DNA of 64,000 nt from assembly GCA_024291935.2 (NCBI GenBank), contig CM044306.1:19725001-19789000 (forward strand), read 5' to 3'. Under the pieces are notes generated by a model that had not been told where the DNA came from, made no database searches, and saw nothing but the letters and a program-made list of their open reading frames with translations. Shown in pieces: positions 1-12,400 of the stretch. The first letter of the stretch is position 1. Each line of letters opens with the position of its first letter. The position numbers and the translations under genes are program-made. Source of the DNA: Okapia johnstoni. Taxonomy: Eukaryota; Chordata; Mammalia; Artiodactyla; Giraffidae.

Positions 1-2129
1 GTGTTTCAGCCAGCTCAGATAATTGGATTTCTGAAATTCTGAAATGTTGGGTGAAGGACAGCTGGTAGACCCAGCTACCCAGAGGGGTGTTTTCACTTCT
101 TAAAGAGCTGCTGCTGCTGCTTTTTTTTTTTTTTTTTTTAATATTTAAAGAGCTTCTTAAACAGCTTGGAAGATGGTAATGGGAACAGCTCTTGAGCTCA
201 GCTGGGTGGTAGGTGTCTCCACCCCCATTCTCCACTAAGTTTGCTGCAGTAGGGGACCCTCAGAATTCTGTCCCTCTCTTTACTCCGGGGATTGCCTGGC
301 CTTTCCAAAAAAAAAAAAAAAAGACCACTCCTGTGGATACTAACCTTAAAATAAGTGCTCTTTGTCCTTCTCACAGAGACCCTACATAGCATCCCCAGTG
401 GTTTTTCTCCACTGGCTGTGTTCCAGGGGTACACGCCTGGGGAACAGACTCCTTTCATTCAGCCTTCCCTGTGGGCTACTTCTGCCCTCCGTGGCTGCTG
501 TGGATGAACTCAATTCTGGGTCACTTATCCTGTCTGCAGAAAAGACCCCATTCAGCTCAGAAGGGCCCTCCTTTCGATTGAGAGAACATGTGTATGTGTG
601 TGTTCAGGTCCCCTGCATGATTTTCCCTAAATTTATCTAGGTAACAGTTCCTGGGACCCCAAAGTGGACCCCTAGGATCTTAGCTCTGCCCTGAAACCAT
701 CTCTGACCAGTATGACAGCACATTCAGTTATTCAGTTACTGGGGAGGCAGCCCAAGACTCCGCAGTGGGTGGGTGTGTGTGTGAGTGTGTGTGGTGTTCC
801 CAGCCCAGACTGGTTTAAACTTCTAAGTCCCTTTGTCGCTGGAGCCAGTGTTCTTAGCTGTTGGTCTCTGGGCTGTCAGATCATGGTCACAGGTCACCAT
901 CTTGAAGGGATAAGCAAAATCGGGTATGTGTACATTTTTCTAGGCTTTTCTTTTGGTGCTCGAAAGAGTCTGAGACCCCCTCAAGAGACCCTCCCTCCCC
1001 CTGAATGATTAGATTTGTGATTTATCTCCACCCAGTCCACTCCCTGGCTTTGTGAGCCTTCTTACCCTGTCTTGGTAAATATGCAGAGGCCAGATTCTTT
1101 CCCTGTCTTTTTACTCTATCCTGTAAATTCTGTCTTGGCCTTGAGAGGGCCTGCCGCATCTCTGCCAAAGTACTCTGGTGGCCAGTCGGTGTTTGGGGAG
1201 CTGGCAAAGCTTTTCTATCCTGTGCCATTCCCTTGTTGTCTGTTCTCCCATCCCTCTCCTGAGCACCAGACAGAGATGAGTTCTTGGATCTGAGATCTGA
1301 ACTAAGGCTCAAGGAAATTGTGATTTTTTTTTTTTTCCAGCTGCAGAAGGTCCCTTTTCTCATCCAGGTTCTTTCCAAAGTTGGGTCTTTGTATGGGGGG
1401 GTGGTCGTTGTTCTGGGAGTGTCTCTCTGCTGGAGAGGCTTAGCCGGGGGTTGAGGGAGCGGGGGGGAGGGGGGGCTTCCTTTCTCTTGGAATTTGTGAT
1501 CAGCTCATTACTGATGTGTCCTAACCACTAAGGGTGGTCAGCGGCTGCCCTCTCCTTTATCTGCTTGATCTGCCCTGATCTGTTTGGGAGCGGGTAGGGG
1601 CACATGTACCCATCTGATTTCAGGACCAGTTTTTCTGGTCTGAGTCAAGAAGGTTGGCAAATGGAGCTGGAGTGGGTGGGGCATGAAGGGATATGGGGCA
1701 GTGGGGCTGGTTGAGGGTCTCCTTTGGAAACTCATATAGAGAAGGAGCCAAAAGTCATCCCCGGGGAAGGCGAGAAAAGGGAACATTTCCTTTGAGCCCC
1801 TTCCCAGCTACCCGCCTTTGGGCCAGACACCAGACTGAATGCACCCTTTGTGCCTTGCTGGAGGATAGCTGGGAGGCTCAGCCAGCTAGCCAAGCCGGGA
1901 TTAGAACCTGAAGCCCAGCCTGGCGAATTGGAAAGGAGGTGCAGAGTGGCCCCAGAAACTCTGGCCTTCCCTGAGCTGGGAATGGAGAGACCAACCTTCC
2001 GGAGTATGTAAACCAGCCAGCCCTTCAGCTCCACCTTCCTTTATTTAACTTGGCTTTTCTCTCCCAGTAAATTCAACAACCTCAATTCTGGTCTTTTCTC
2101 TAGGGCTGACTGTGGGATTTTCTGGGGAC

Positions 2130-2240
2130 CAGGAGTAAGAGGGTTTGAGTTCAAGCCTCGGGACCCCTGCATATTAATTAGGCTTCTTGGGCAAGTTGTC
2201 TTAACCCCTCTGAGCTTTTATTCCTCATCTAAGAAATAGG
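2130..2240 (+). repeat. MIR-like ancient SINE remnant
   Basis: Wording typical of MIR: TTTGAGTTCAAGCC, then GGGCAAGTTGTCTTAACC and CTTTTATTCCTCATCT. It is split by the following CHR-type SINE. Confidence 0.6.
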
Positions 2241-2367
2241 GCTGTGGGAACTTTCCTGGTGGTCCAGTGGTTAAGAATCTGTGCTTCCACTGTGGAGGGC
2301 ATGGGTTTGATCTCTGGTTGGGGAACTAAGGTCCTGCGTGCCACGTGGTGTGGCCAAAAATAAAAAT
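2241..2367 (+). mobile_element. CHR-type tRNA-derived SINE
   Basis: GGGAACTTTCCTGGTGGTCC head, tRNA-like B-box region (GGGTTTGATCTCTGG) and GGCCAAAAATAAAAATAAG tail. Flanked by a 10-bp direct repeat AAGAAATAGG (2231-2240 and 2368-2377). Confidence 0.88.
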
Positions 2368-2578
2368 AAGAAATAGGACTCTGAATCTCCATGCACCTCC
2401 CAGGGCTCACCTACATGTGACCCAGGATGGCTTCTGCCTCTCTTCCCCCAGTTGTGGCTCAGTTAGAAGTGACTGGTATGGGTGGTTCCCAGAGAGGACT
2501 CTCTTTTGCTCTAAATGAGTAGCTGGATGACTCAGCGGGGTGGGTGGGATGCACTGAAGGTCACAGTTCCCGCCGCCG

Positions 2579-2599
2579 CCCCCCCCCCCCCCCCCCCCC
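2579..2599 (+). repeat. Poly-C run
   Basis: 21 consecutive C directly after CCGCCGCCG. On the minus strand it reads as a G-run. Length is likely to vary between alleles or reads. Confidence 0.9.
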
Positions 2600-3285
2600 G
2601 GCCCCATGTCAGCTCTGAACTTGGGTGGGAGTCTGGTGTCCTGCGAGAAATGGGCTTTGACTTAACTCTTCCTCTTCACTCCTAGGGGGCTTGGTCCTGC
2701 GTGAGGCTAAATATACTTGCTTACCCAGCCTTTGGGCTGGTGATGTGTGTGAGTGTGTGAAATGAGTGAGTCGGAGTGTGTTGGAGACCAGACATGAGGA
2801 AGGGTAGAGCCAGTCTTACACTATTTAACTGTGTTCCCCGCAGGTCACAGAACCGGAGGGTGCGTTTCAGGGTCTTTGTGCCCATCTCGGGTGGGACAGG
2901 CACTCAGGTTTGGGTCACATCCCTGCTATTCATGGTCTCCCCATCCAGCTTTCTTTGCTCCAGAGTGAATGTGCGTGAATGTGCTCTTGGGTGAGCTAGT
3001 TTGCCTAGAGAGTAGAGGCCATGAGTCCCTGGGGAGGTAAATGCCACTTTGTTTTTCTCTACCCTCTGTCCTCACCCATCATTTCCTGATCCAGACTCTC
3101 TGTGGTCAGTGCTGTTTGAGATCTCCCTTCCATCCTTCCTTCTGGGGCAGCCCTCTTCTCCTTCTGGAGAAGCGCTGAGATCAGGTTTTATGGTTTAGGG
3201 GCAGCTGCGTGGGGGTCTGTCCTGCTGGAGAAGATAACCCCTCCATCTCCCGGCCCCCTCTGACCAGCCCCTCTCTCCCCAACAG

Positions 3286-3467
3286 GTAGCGCAGGGCCTT
3301 CTGCAGCCATGTCGGCCAAGGCGATTTCTGAGCAGACAGGCAAAGAACTCCTCTACAAGTACATCTGCACCACCTCGGCCATCCAGAACCGCTTCAAGTA
3401 TGCCCGGGTCACCCCTGACACGGACTGGGCCCGCCTGTTGCAGGACCATCCGTGGCTGCTCAGCCAG
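3286..3467 (+). CDS. ACLY: ACLY exon 2 (first coding exon; ATG at 3309)
   Basis: Acceptor AACAG at 3281-3285, 23 nt of 5' UTR, then ATG at 3309. Encodes residues 1-53, ending LLSQ, with donor GTGAGC. This is the start of the ATP-grasp domain. Coding part 3309-3467, phase 0 at its end. Confidence 0.97.
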
Positions 3468-6400
3468 GTGAGCCCTCCCTCTGCCCCAGGCCCCTCCTCC
3501 AGGTCAAGATGTCCCCTCAGAACATGTGGTGGCAGATGGCCTGCCTGGGTGGGCAGGATGCAGGGAGCTGAGCGCATTTTGTGTTCAGCCCTGGGTGCAG
3601 CATGCTGAGGTCCCCTGGTACCGTGTACAGAGCCTGGCTGGAACTGGACAAACTGGAGTCCAGGTGGCAGGTCTCTGGTTATTAACCATGTGGCCTGGGG
3701 CAGGCCATTTCACCTCTCTTGAGTTTTAGATTCCCCATCTATCAAATGGGCATACCACTCACCCTGTGAATTTAAGAACTAGTAATAATGCCTGGAAAGT
3801 CTTTGGTCTGCTGCCTGGCATTTGGTAAATGCTCAGTAAAAAGCACCTGCTCCATCAGGAATATGTCAGGGCCATGAAGAAGTGCGATGCTGTACTTTGT
3901 GTAGAATGGCTGACAGAATCCACCTGGCATTGGGGATCCTCTCTGTAGATCTGTTTAGACTTCTCTGGCAGGTCCCAGAGAACTAGGACCAGTGAGGGGG
4001 ATGAGGGGGAGGGTGTTCAGGGATGCAATTTTCCTTCCACTATGAGGCAGCCCAAACCCCAAACCACAAAGGAAGTTGGTGAACTTCCTGGTACTGGAGG
4101 TGTGTGAGCAGTGGCTAGGGGCTGCTTGTAGGTCTTATAGATGGGGTTCAAGTACAGGGATAGGGTTGACCAGATGTCTTCTACGGTGCATTGTCACCCC
4201 AGGGCTCTGTTTTTCTATTCTTTCTTTTTGGAACGTGGGTGCCAGTCCATATTCTGAGGTGTTGAATGAAGCTAAGATACCACATAGGGAGGGTAGGGAA
4301 TGCTTTACTCATTCAGCAGGTATTCAGTGAGCACCTACTCTGTGCCAGACCCTATCCTGAGCCAGGACAGCTCTAGATTCCCAGTTGTTAAAGATGTTGG
4401 CTAGGATAGGTGAAGGAAGCTTCTGGGAGCTGACCTTGAAGATGAGTGGAATTTACTTTGGGGGTGGGGTGAATTGGAAGCCACCCAGGCTATCCTGTAC
4501 TTTGGGGCCCTAGACTATTACCTCTTAACTCTCCCCTCTCCTTCTTTACTCTAAATACAAACCCATCTTGGAAATTCCCTGGTAGTCCAGGGGTTAGGAC
4601 TCCAGGCTCTTGATGCCAAGGGCCTGGGTTCAATTCCTGGTTAGACAACTAGATCCCACAAGCCACATGGCTCAGCCAAAACACAAAACAAACAAACCAA
4701 CTCTCTTGTTGCAGAGCTTGGTGGTCAAGCCAGATCAGCTGATCAAACGGCGTGGAAAGCTTGGCCTAGTTGGGGTCAACCTCACTCTGGATGGTGTCAA
4801 GTCCTGGATGAAGCCACGCCTGGGACAGGAGGCTACAGTGAGTCTGGGTGTAAGGTTGGGGTGGATGTGCTGTGGTAACATAAGCAAACATGCTTCTGAT
4901 CTGCAACCCTATGGATCACCTCCACGACTGGTCTGATTGCAGCCTGGGGAGGCCAGGAACCCTGCAGAGCTGGCTTATGTAGTAGGGCCAGTTGGGTGCT
5001 CATTCCGAGCTCCCCTGACAGGGAATGGTGAGATGTTCTGTACAAGTAGAAGTAATACAGGGACTTCTGTGGTGGTCCAGTGGTTAAGAATCGGCCTTCC
5101 AGTGTGGGGGATGAAGGTTTGATCCCTGGTCGGGGAAGTAAGATCCCACGTGCTGCAGGGCAGCTGAGCCTGAGGAGCCTGAGCCAGGCCGAAATAGCCT
5201 GTTCCTTTAACAACAGTCATGGAGATGGGACTCTGAGACCTACTCTGGGAACTCCTTTCTTTTCAATTACCAGAAAGGGTAGGGTAGCTCACCATGACCT
5301 GCATATATAAGAGGGACGATTAAAAAAAAAACTTGAAGGGAGATGCGGAATAATTCAGGCAGAAACGTTCTTGGGCCAAAAACCTAGGAGGAGACAGTTA
5401 ATACTGAAGAGTCAATTCAGTTCTTGCCTTCTCCCAGCTTGTTGATTAATTTCAACTCTATAGGTGAGAGAGTTGAAGTGAAATATGGCTTAGGAAGGCT
5501 ACGTGATGCCCAGAAATAAAATTGCATTTCTTTTTCTTCTCCCCAGGGGAGCTGGAGAACTGAAGGGAGGGAGTGGACCAAGGCTTGGCTTAAGCCAGGG
5601 AGGATGTGCTGTCCACACCTGGCTTTGTCCCATCTGGGGTGACTGTGGATCAGAGTTGAGCTGTTCTCTGACTTGATCTCCCCAGAGTAGGATGAAGGTG
5701 GTGATGGAGCCATCTTCCTTTTTATCCGGGCTTTCTCAAATCAGCTCTTCTTTTTTTTTTTTTTTAATAAATTTATTTATTTTAGTTGGGGGCTAATTAA
5801 AAATATGGAACGCTTCACTAATTTGCGTGTCATCCTTGCGCAGGGGCCATGCTAATCTCTGTATCGTTCAATTTTAGTATATGTGCTGCCGAAGCGAGCA
5901 CAGCTCTTCTTGTTAACTTCCCATTTCTGGCTCTCCTGGGTAAAGAGGGATCACTGAAGTTATACACGGGCTTGGTGGTGGAGGGATCTTGACCTTCATG
6001 CCCCCAGGCCTTTGGGGAGAGGACAGCAGGGTTGGGGGCTGAGCAGTGTCCCCAGGGAGGTCCTCATGCTTCCTTCTTAGCTGGCTTTTGTTGGGTGTGG
6101 GGGGAGACGCTGGGGACATCTGAGCTGGCAGCAGTGTCGGCCCCAGGCAGGAGCGGCTCATTACCTCTGATGGATCACTGTCTGGTCCCTGACTCAGCAA
6201 TGACGCACGCATGGGCGGGCCGGGGCTTCGGGACACGCAGGAAGGGAGGGTGAGGGCTGTCTCACCTCGGCTGCCGCCAGGGACCCACTCAAACTGATTA
6301 GCTCTGCAGGCCTGTTGTCGTCAGCAGGGAAAGTCTGTGCAGAAAAGTTTTCCCTGTCAAGCTCCGTTCTCTCTCCCTTCCCCGCCATTCCTTGTGCCTG

Positions 6401-9400
6401 AGGCTGGGTCTCCCTGCCTGAGCTCTGGGATTGATAACCTTGATTTGTCCGAGCACGGGATCTGTGGGACAGCAGAGGGGGAGAGGCTCTGGATCTCTGC
6501 TTTTTTTGGGGGGCGGGGCCACGTTGCAGCTCATTTGTCACCCTCCAGAGGAGGTGGAAAAGAAGGTGCGAGACATTTTAGAAGTGTCAAAGTGTGGCTG
6601 GCAAAGGGCAGTGGGTGGAAGAGGGGGTCTCATGAAGACTTCTTTAAGTATAAGGGTCTGTGACCCCATTGCCCTAGTTTCTGGAAAGATCTCTTTCTGG
6701 CAGGTGTTGTGGCAGAAGTGCTGGGGCCCCATCTTTGATGGACGGGTGAGGTGGAAGGAGCAGAGGGTCATCCCACCTCTTGCCCTGCGAGCAAGGCTTG
6801 CCATCTGCCTGAGCTGTGTCTCCTTCAATCTCCATAGGTTGGCAAGGCCACAGGCTTCCTCAAGAACTTCCTGATCGAACCCTTCGTCCCCCACACTCAG
6901 GTATGTGTGAGGTGGCTCCCAGCTGGGTCTTCGCCCTCTGGGAGGATTGTGCCTGTTGATCCTAAAATGATGGAAGGAGAAATCAAGCTGCTGGAGAAAA
7001 GTCAGAGGAACCAAAGTCTCTGAAGCTGCGCTTTTAGGGTCTGAGGGTGCTGCAGAGCGGGGAGTTCAGAGATCAGGGGAAGGGCTTAGTTTGCAGCAGA
7101 AAGGAACCAGCTCTGGTAACAGAGGGGACTTCCCAGTGCTGGAGTGAGAAGGACTTGAAGGGAGGACCTTTCCCCCAGAGCAGGTCACATTGGCCCAGTC
7201 TGGACTGTCAGCCAGCAAGGCAGTGGCCTCTTGTCCTTGAGGGGAAGATGGTGACCTGGGTCTCACCTGGGGGGAGGTGTCTGTGGGATTTTACAAATGA
7301 TACTACTGGGGCTGGGCCCCTCACCCATATGGTGCCCTCTTCCCTCGTAAGGAGGAGGAGTTCTACGTCTGCATCTATGCTACCCGAGAAGGGGACTATG
7401 TCCTGTTCCACCATGAGGGTGGGGTGGACGTGGGCGACGTGGATGCCAAAGCCCAGAAATTGCTTGTCGGTGTGGATGAGAAGCTGAATCCCGAGGACAT
7501 CAAGAAACACCTGCTGGTCCATGCCCCCGAAGACAAGAAAGAGTTGAGTGAGAGGGACGGCAGGGCGGTGGTGGTGTAGGAACGGGGAAGGCCAACAGCT
7601 CTGGGTACAGGGGGGCAAGCGGAGTGGTCTTCCCTGTCTGGGCACCAGCTACCCCTCCCCAGCCTTTGGCTGGAAGATGGGGAGCAGCCAGCAGTCACAG
7701 TTCCTCCCCGTCCCCAGGAGGGATGTGGGGGCAGGAGGGAAGCTGGCTCAGACTGAAATGTCCATCAGCATCCCTCACCTCCTTGCCCCCATCTGTCTGG
7801 CGTGGGCCCCCTCCTGCTCTGTGCCTGACAGCCTCTTTCCTCCTCAGTGGCTGAAGAGTGACATCCGGGGAGCAGGGTTTGGAGAGGAGAGGGAGGGGTC
7901 AGCAGAGCGGGTGCTGGGGAGTGGAGCTGTCAGTAGCAGTGGGAGATGCTGCTGAGTCCGCTCCCTCGTGGACTGACGGTCCCTCTCTGCCTCCCCCTCT
8001 AGAATTCTGGCCAGCTTTATCTCCGGCCTCTTCAATTTCTATGAGGATCTGTACTTCACCTACCTCGAGATCAACCCCCTTGGTAACTATCTCTGCGGGG
8101 TGGGCCCACACCCCTGCTTGCAGAGGGCAGCGCAGACAGGTGTGTGGGGGCAGAGGAATTCCCCAGGCTCCTGTTTCCGAGCTCTCAGGAGGCTGTGATC
8201 ATCCTTCTGTTTCACCAACTCCAGTTTCTTCTGTGATGGGAAAGTCCTGGTTATGGTCTGATTCTGCTCGGTGGCTCTTCCCGCCAGTGGATCAGGCTGT
8301 TCTCCCAGGAGCTGGGCTGCCCCTGCGTCTGCCTGACCAGTCATACCCTCCCTTCCTCTTGGTGCCTCAGAGGCCCCCCTCCCCTCCACCCGCTCCAGGA
8401 GTTAGTCAATCATTGACCCCCACAGCTGGAAAGATCTTGGCGAAGGCTCTCAGGTTGTGCAAGAGGCAGGTGGTGTGGGCTGGCTCTGGCTAGAACTCCT
8501 GAGGTCAGACTCCTGATTCATATTCCAACTGGGGGATGTAGCCCCACTCATGGACCAGATGGCTCTGTGCTAACTAAATGAGCTCAGTGGCCCTGGGTAA
8601 AGGGAAGTGGACTCCAGCGAGGCGGCAGTAAATGAATTCTGCTGGTGGGGGCCTGGTGCACCCACAGCTTCCCCTCTTCCCCCTTCTCGCTGGATCCCAC
8701 ACAGGGACCTTAGACATTATGCTTGAAACATTTTTTGTTTTTAAATAGCAGAGTTTTGGATGGGTGAATGGCTAATGCTTAAAAATTGCCATGTCAACTA
8801 AAACAGAGGTTTCTGCTGTAGTACCTACAGATCGAGGAGTGGGGATGGTCTTGTAGAATTTGTTTTTCCTTGAATGAGGAAAAAGCTGTGTCTCCATAAG
8901 AACCAATCTGGTTTCTTGTTGAGCTGGAGATTCATGAGGCCTGGGGGCCTCACGGGGGTGGTGTGTGGGAAAGCCTGGAGGGGGTTGGAGGTGGACAGTC
9001 ACCTCTGCTAGGACCCATGTCCGATCGCCTCTTCTTTTCTTAAAGTCGTGACCAAAGATGGCGTCTACATCCTTGACTTGGCCGCCAAGGTGGATGCCAC
9101 TGCCGACTACATCTGCAAAGTGAAGTGGGGTGACATAGAGTTCCCGCCCCCCTTCGGGCGGGAGGCTTACCCAGAGGTAAGGTTGCTGTGGGGAGGAGAC
9201 TGAGAGTGAGGGGGGCCCGGGCGGGGTGACTAATCTCAGATGAGCATTCCCCCCACCCCCTTGTGAGCTATTATTTAGCAGGAAAGGAAGGTCGAGCCAT
9301 TTAATTTCCTTAAAACCCCAAAGGAGGTGGGGGTGGGAAAGAGCCAAGCCTCTGAATCCTGGCCAGAAATCCTTTTAGACTCCTCTCTCAATCAACCTCC

Positions 9401-12400
9401 CTGGGCTCATAACTTGATTTGTTGTTTCTCAGTAATTCCGAGTGGCTGCCCCTGATCCTGTCAGGAAGATAGTTGTCTTGGCCACTTGCTGAGAATTTTA
9501 ATTGCTGCTTCCTACCCCATCCTCTGAGAGGTCCTCTAAGCAGGATCAGGCGTGTATGACAGAGCCTAGGCCAGGGGAAGAGTCTGGGCTGGGGGGACGG
9601 ATGGGGCCTGGCTGGCCGGGGGAGGGTGGCACGTAATGAGTTAGGCAGGGAGATGCTGGGAGGGGGGCCAGGGTAGAAGCAAGTGACTTAGCAAGACTTA
9701 AAATCAGAGAGAAAGGAGTTGGAAAGTTTGTTTCCGGCCAGTGACTGGCCATAGGTAGTTTTGGTGCTTACAGACAGCATCCCATTTTGTCCCAGGCCCA
9801 TGAGGCCCCACACAAACGCTTCTCCCTGACCCTGTGAGGACAACGGAGGCCCTTTTCCTACTGTTCCAGGGGAAAGGGAGGGGTCCTGGGGTCCTGGTGA
9901 AGGGGGTGCCCCCAGGGCCCACCTGTTGCTCTCCCATCCCCAGGAAGCCTACATCGCAGATCTGGACGCCAAAAGTGGGGCAAGCTTGAAGCTGACTTTG
10001 CTGAATCCCAAGGGGAGAATCTGGACCATGGTGGCCGGAGGGGGTGCCTCTGTTGTGTACAGGTGACCAGAGGAGCTGCGGAGGGGCTGACGGTCAGGTC
10101 CCTCACAGGCTTCCCACGTGTGGCCTGAATCAAGCCCCTCACCATGGAGCTTGATCCCCCTCTCCCGTACAGAGCAGGAACTCTCGGGGTATCCCAGAAA
10201 GGCCTACCCATAGTGTCTCCAAAACTGTCTTCTTTGCTTCAAAATTAAATTTTTGGTTTTAATTCTTACCATTAGTAATAATGTGCTCCATACAAAGGTG
10301 CAACAGGTAAGGGGAATGAACCAGGTTGCGTCCCCACCCCTCGCCCTGGTGCGTCACCACAGTGTGTGTCCTTCCAGGTGTTTTAGCACCTGTATCAGTA
10401 GTCATAGGTTCCCTGGTGGCTCAGCGGTAAAGAATCTGCCTGCAATGCAGCAGCAGACTTGGGTTTGATCCCTGGGTCGGGAAAATCCCCTGGAGAAGGG
10501 AATGGATACCCACTCCAGTATTCTTGGCTGGAAAATCCTATGGACAGAGGACCCTGGCAGGCTACAGTCCATGAGGTTGCAAAGAGTCAGATATAACTTA
10601 GTGCCTAAACAACAGCAATAGTTATATTTTCATACTTCGTAGAAATGTCATGTAGGGCTGGCAGGGTGCTCCGCTAGGAGAGTCTGACGCAGCACAGTTA
10701 ACCTTAAAGTATGACTGGTGAGGGGCTTGAGGGTCTGACGGCCGAGAGGTCACTTCCAGAGGCGGCCTGGTCTCAAGGCTTCAGGGGTGTCTGTTTGCCC
10801 CCCCCCCTCCCCCCCCAGGCACGAGGCTACTGCCTTCTGCCAGCACTGACTTCCCTATCTGCCTGGCAGTGACACCATCTGCGACCTGGGGGGTGTCAAC
10901 GAGCTGGCGAACTACGGGGAGTACTCGGGCGCCCCCAGTGAGCAGCAGACCTATGACTACGCCAAGACAATCCTCTCCCTTATGACCCGCGAGAAGCACC
11001 CAGATGGTGAGACACGCGAGCTCTTCCTTGGCCTGGCCCAGTGTCCTGAGGTGGGAAGAGCTTTGGCTGGGCTGGGAGGCACGAGGTTGTCCTGGTCCTT
11101 TGCAACCTGGGGCTCATCGTTTAACTTCTGGACCTAGGTTGCTCTGACTTTGCAGCAGGCAGTGACAGCACCTGTCATTCTGGGGGCTCCAAGCGGGTGA
11201 GGAAGGGGTGGATACACGAAGTCCTGTGAGCAGGTGCAAGGGAGGCGGCAGCGGAGGTAGTGGCGGCGGCATGTTTTTGCTGACTGCTATAAATTGAGTT
11301 CTTCGTAGCCTGCTTACACCTTTATTATTCAGGCTGTGTGGTTCCCAACTTCCCTTTACCACCTGTGCTGTGTTTTGGGACTACGCATACTGATTCCCCT
11401 TCCTTTGAGCCAGACAGAGAGTCCCACCAGGGGTGTCCAGAAACCATGCTGGGTTTCTCGATGCCAGCTAGGAATGATGCAGAGATTCTGCAGGTTTGGA
11501 TTAATCACCTGCTTGGTGGCATAGGTAAGGTAGGGTTGAGCTGATAAAACTATGTCAGCAGAGACCAGCTTGCTCCCCACCTCTGCACTGGTATCTCCTA
11601 ACAATTGGGGGACCTCAGTTGGATTTTTGATACGATGCCCATGTCTACCTTTCTAACCCTTTTTTGACTTCTCTCTTGCTCCAAATCCAGGCAAGATCCT
11701 CATCATTGGAGGCAGCATCGCAAATTTCACCAACGTGGCTGCCACATTCAAGGTAACCGGCTGCAGGGGAACGTGGTGGGTTGACGGGAAGCAGGGGAGG
11801 GAAGTTTCTGTAAGAAGATTTGGGACAGAAGCAGGGCGGTCTTGACCTAGGGATGCAGAAGACCCTAGGATGGATCTCTCTGAAGTTGTGTGTCTCTCTG
11901 GACAAGCAGCTGACCCTCTCTGAGCCGTTAATTCTCCCATCTACAATGTGGGGAGGAGGTGAATTTCTGCCTTTCGTGTTTCAGTTCTTAAAGAACTGGC
12001 TTGATTGACCCCATTTCCAACATTCCGTTGTAAGACTGGGTTCTCTGCACCTCCTGGTGTTTTGTTCCCCAGTCATCTTCCCGTTCTCCAAAAGGTTGGC
12101 ATGAGGAAGTGTTTGATGCCCTGGGGTGCAGGGCTTCTGCTTATCCAATCAGAGGCTAGTCATCCTGGGTCTCTGTACATAGGTCAGGGCCGTGGGCACC
12201 AGTTTAAAGAAAGTATGACTGCCAGTGAGAAGAATGAGCTCACATGTCTCCAGACTACGCCCCTTCAAGGTGGCTGCCTCAGGAGGCCACTTATCATCCC
12301 ATACTGTCAGGTGCCCAGGGCAGCTGTTCAAAAGAATGTCGGCCATCTGGTAGTTCCATATAAACTTGGAGAATAACACGTAGATTGAGACTTCGCTGGC

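Larger units (their letters stand above)
1..3285 (+). other. ACLY: ACLY intron 1 (3' part)
   Basis: No coding exon is recognisable here. The stretch ends in a polypyrimidine tract and AG at 3281-3285, just before the ATG-bearing exon, so the window opens within the first intron. The promoter and 5' non-coding exon would lie upstream of position 1. It holds a CTG run followed by poly-T (about 109-139), a poly-A run (306-321), a TG-rich stretch (768-793), a G-rich stretch (1441-1478), a MIR-like piece, one SINE and a poly-C run (2579-2599). Confidence 0.75.

Noticed and set aside
2407..2607. Glycine-rich minus-strand ORF
   Set aside because: The glycine run is the translated poly-C tract; no conserved protein features.
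5799..5901. Functional U6 snRNA gene
   Set aside because: It has internal deletions, lacks PSE and TATA-like sequence upstream, and carries an L1 3' fusion, A-tail and target duplication, so it is a retrocopy.
7858..8493. 211-residue plus-strand ORF over ACLY exon 6
   Set aside because: It reads exon 6 in the wrong frame with flanking intron; no domain.
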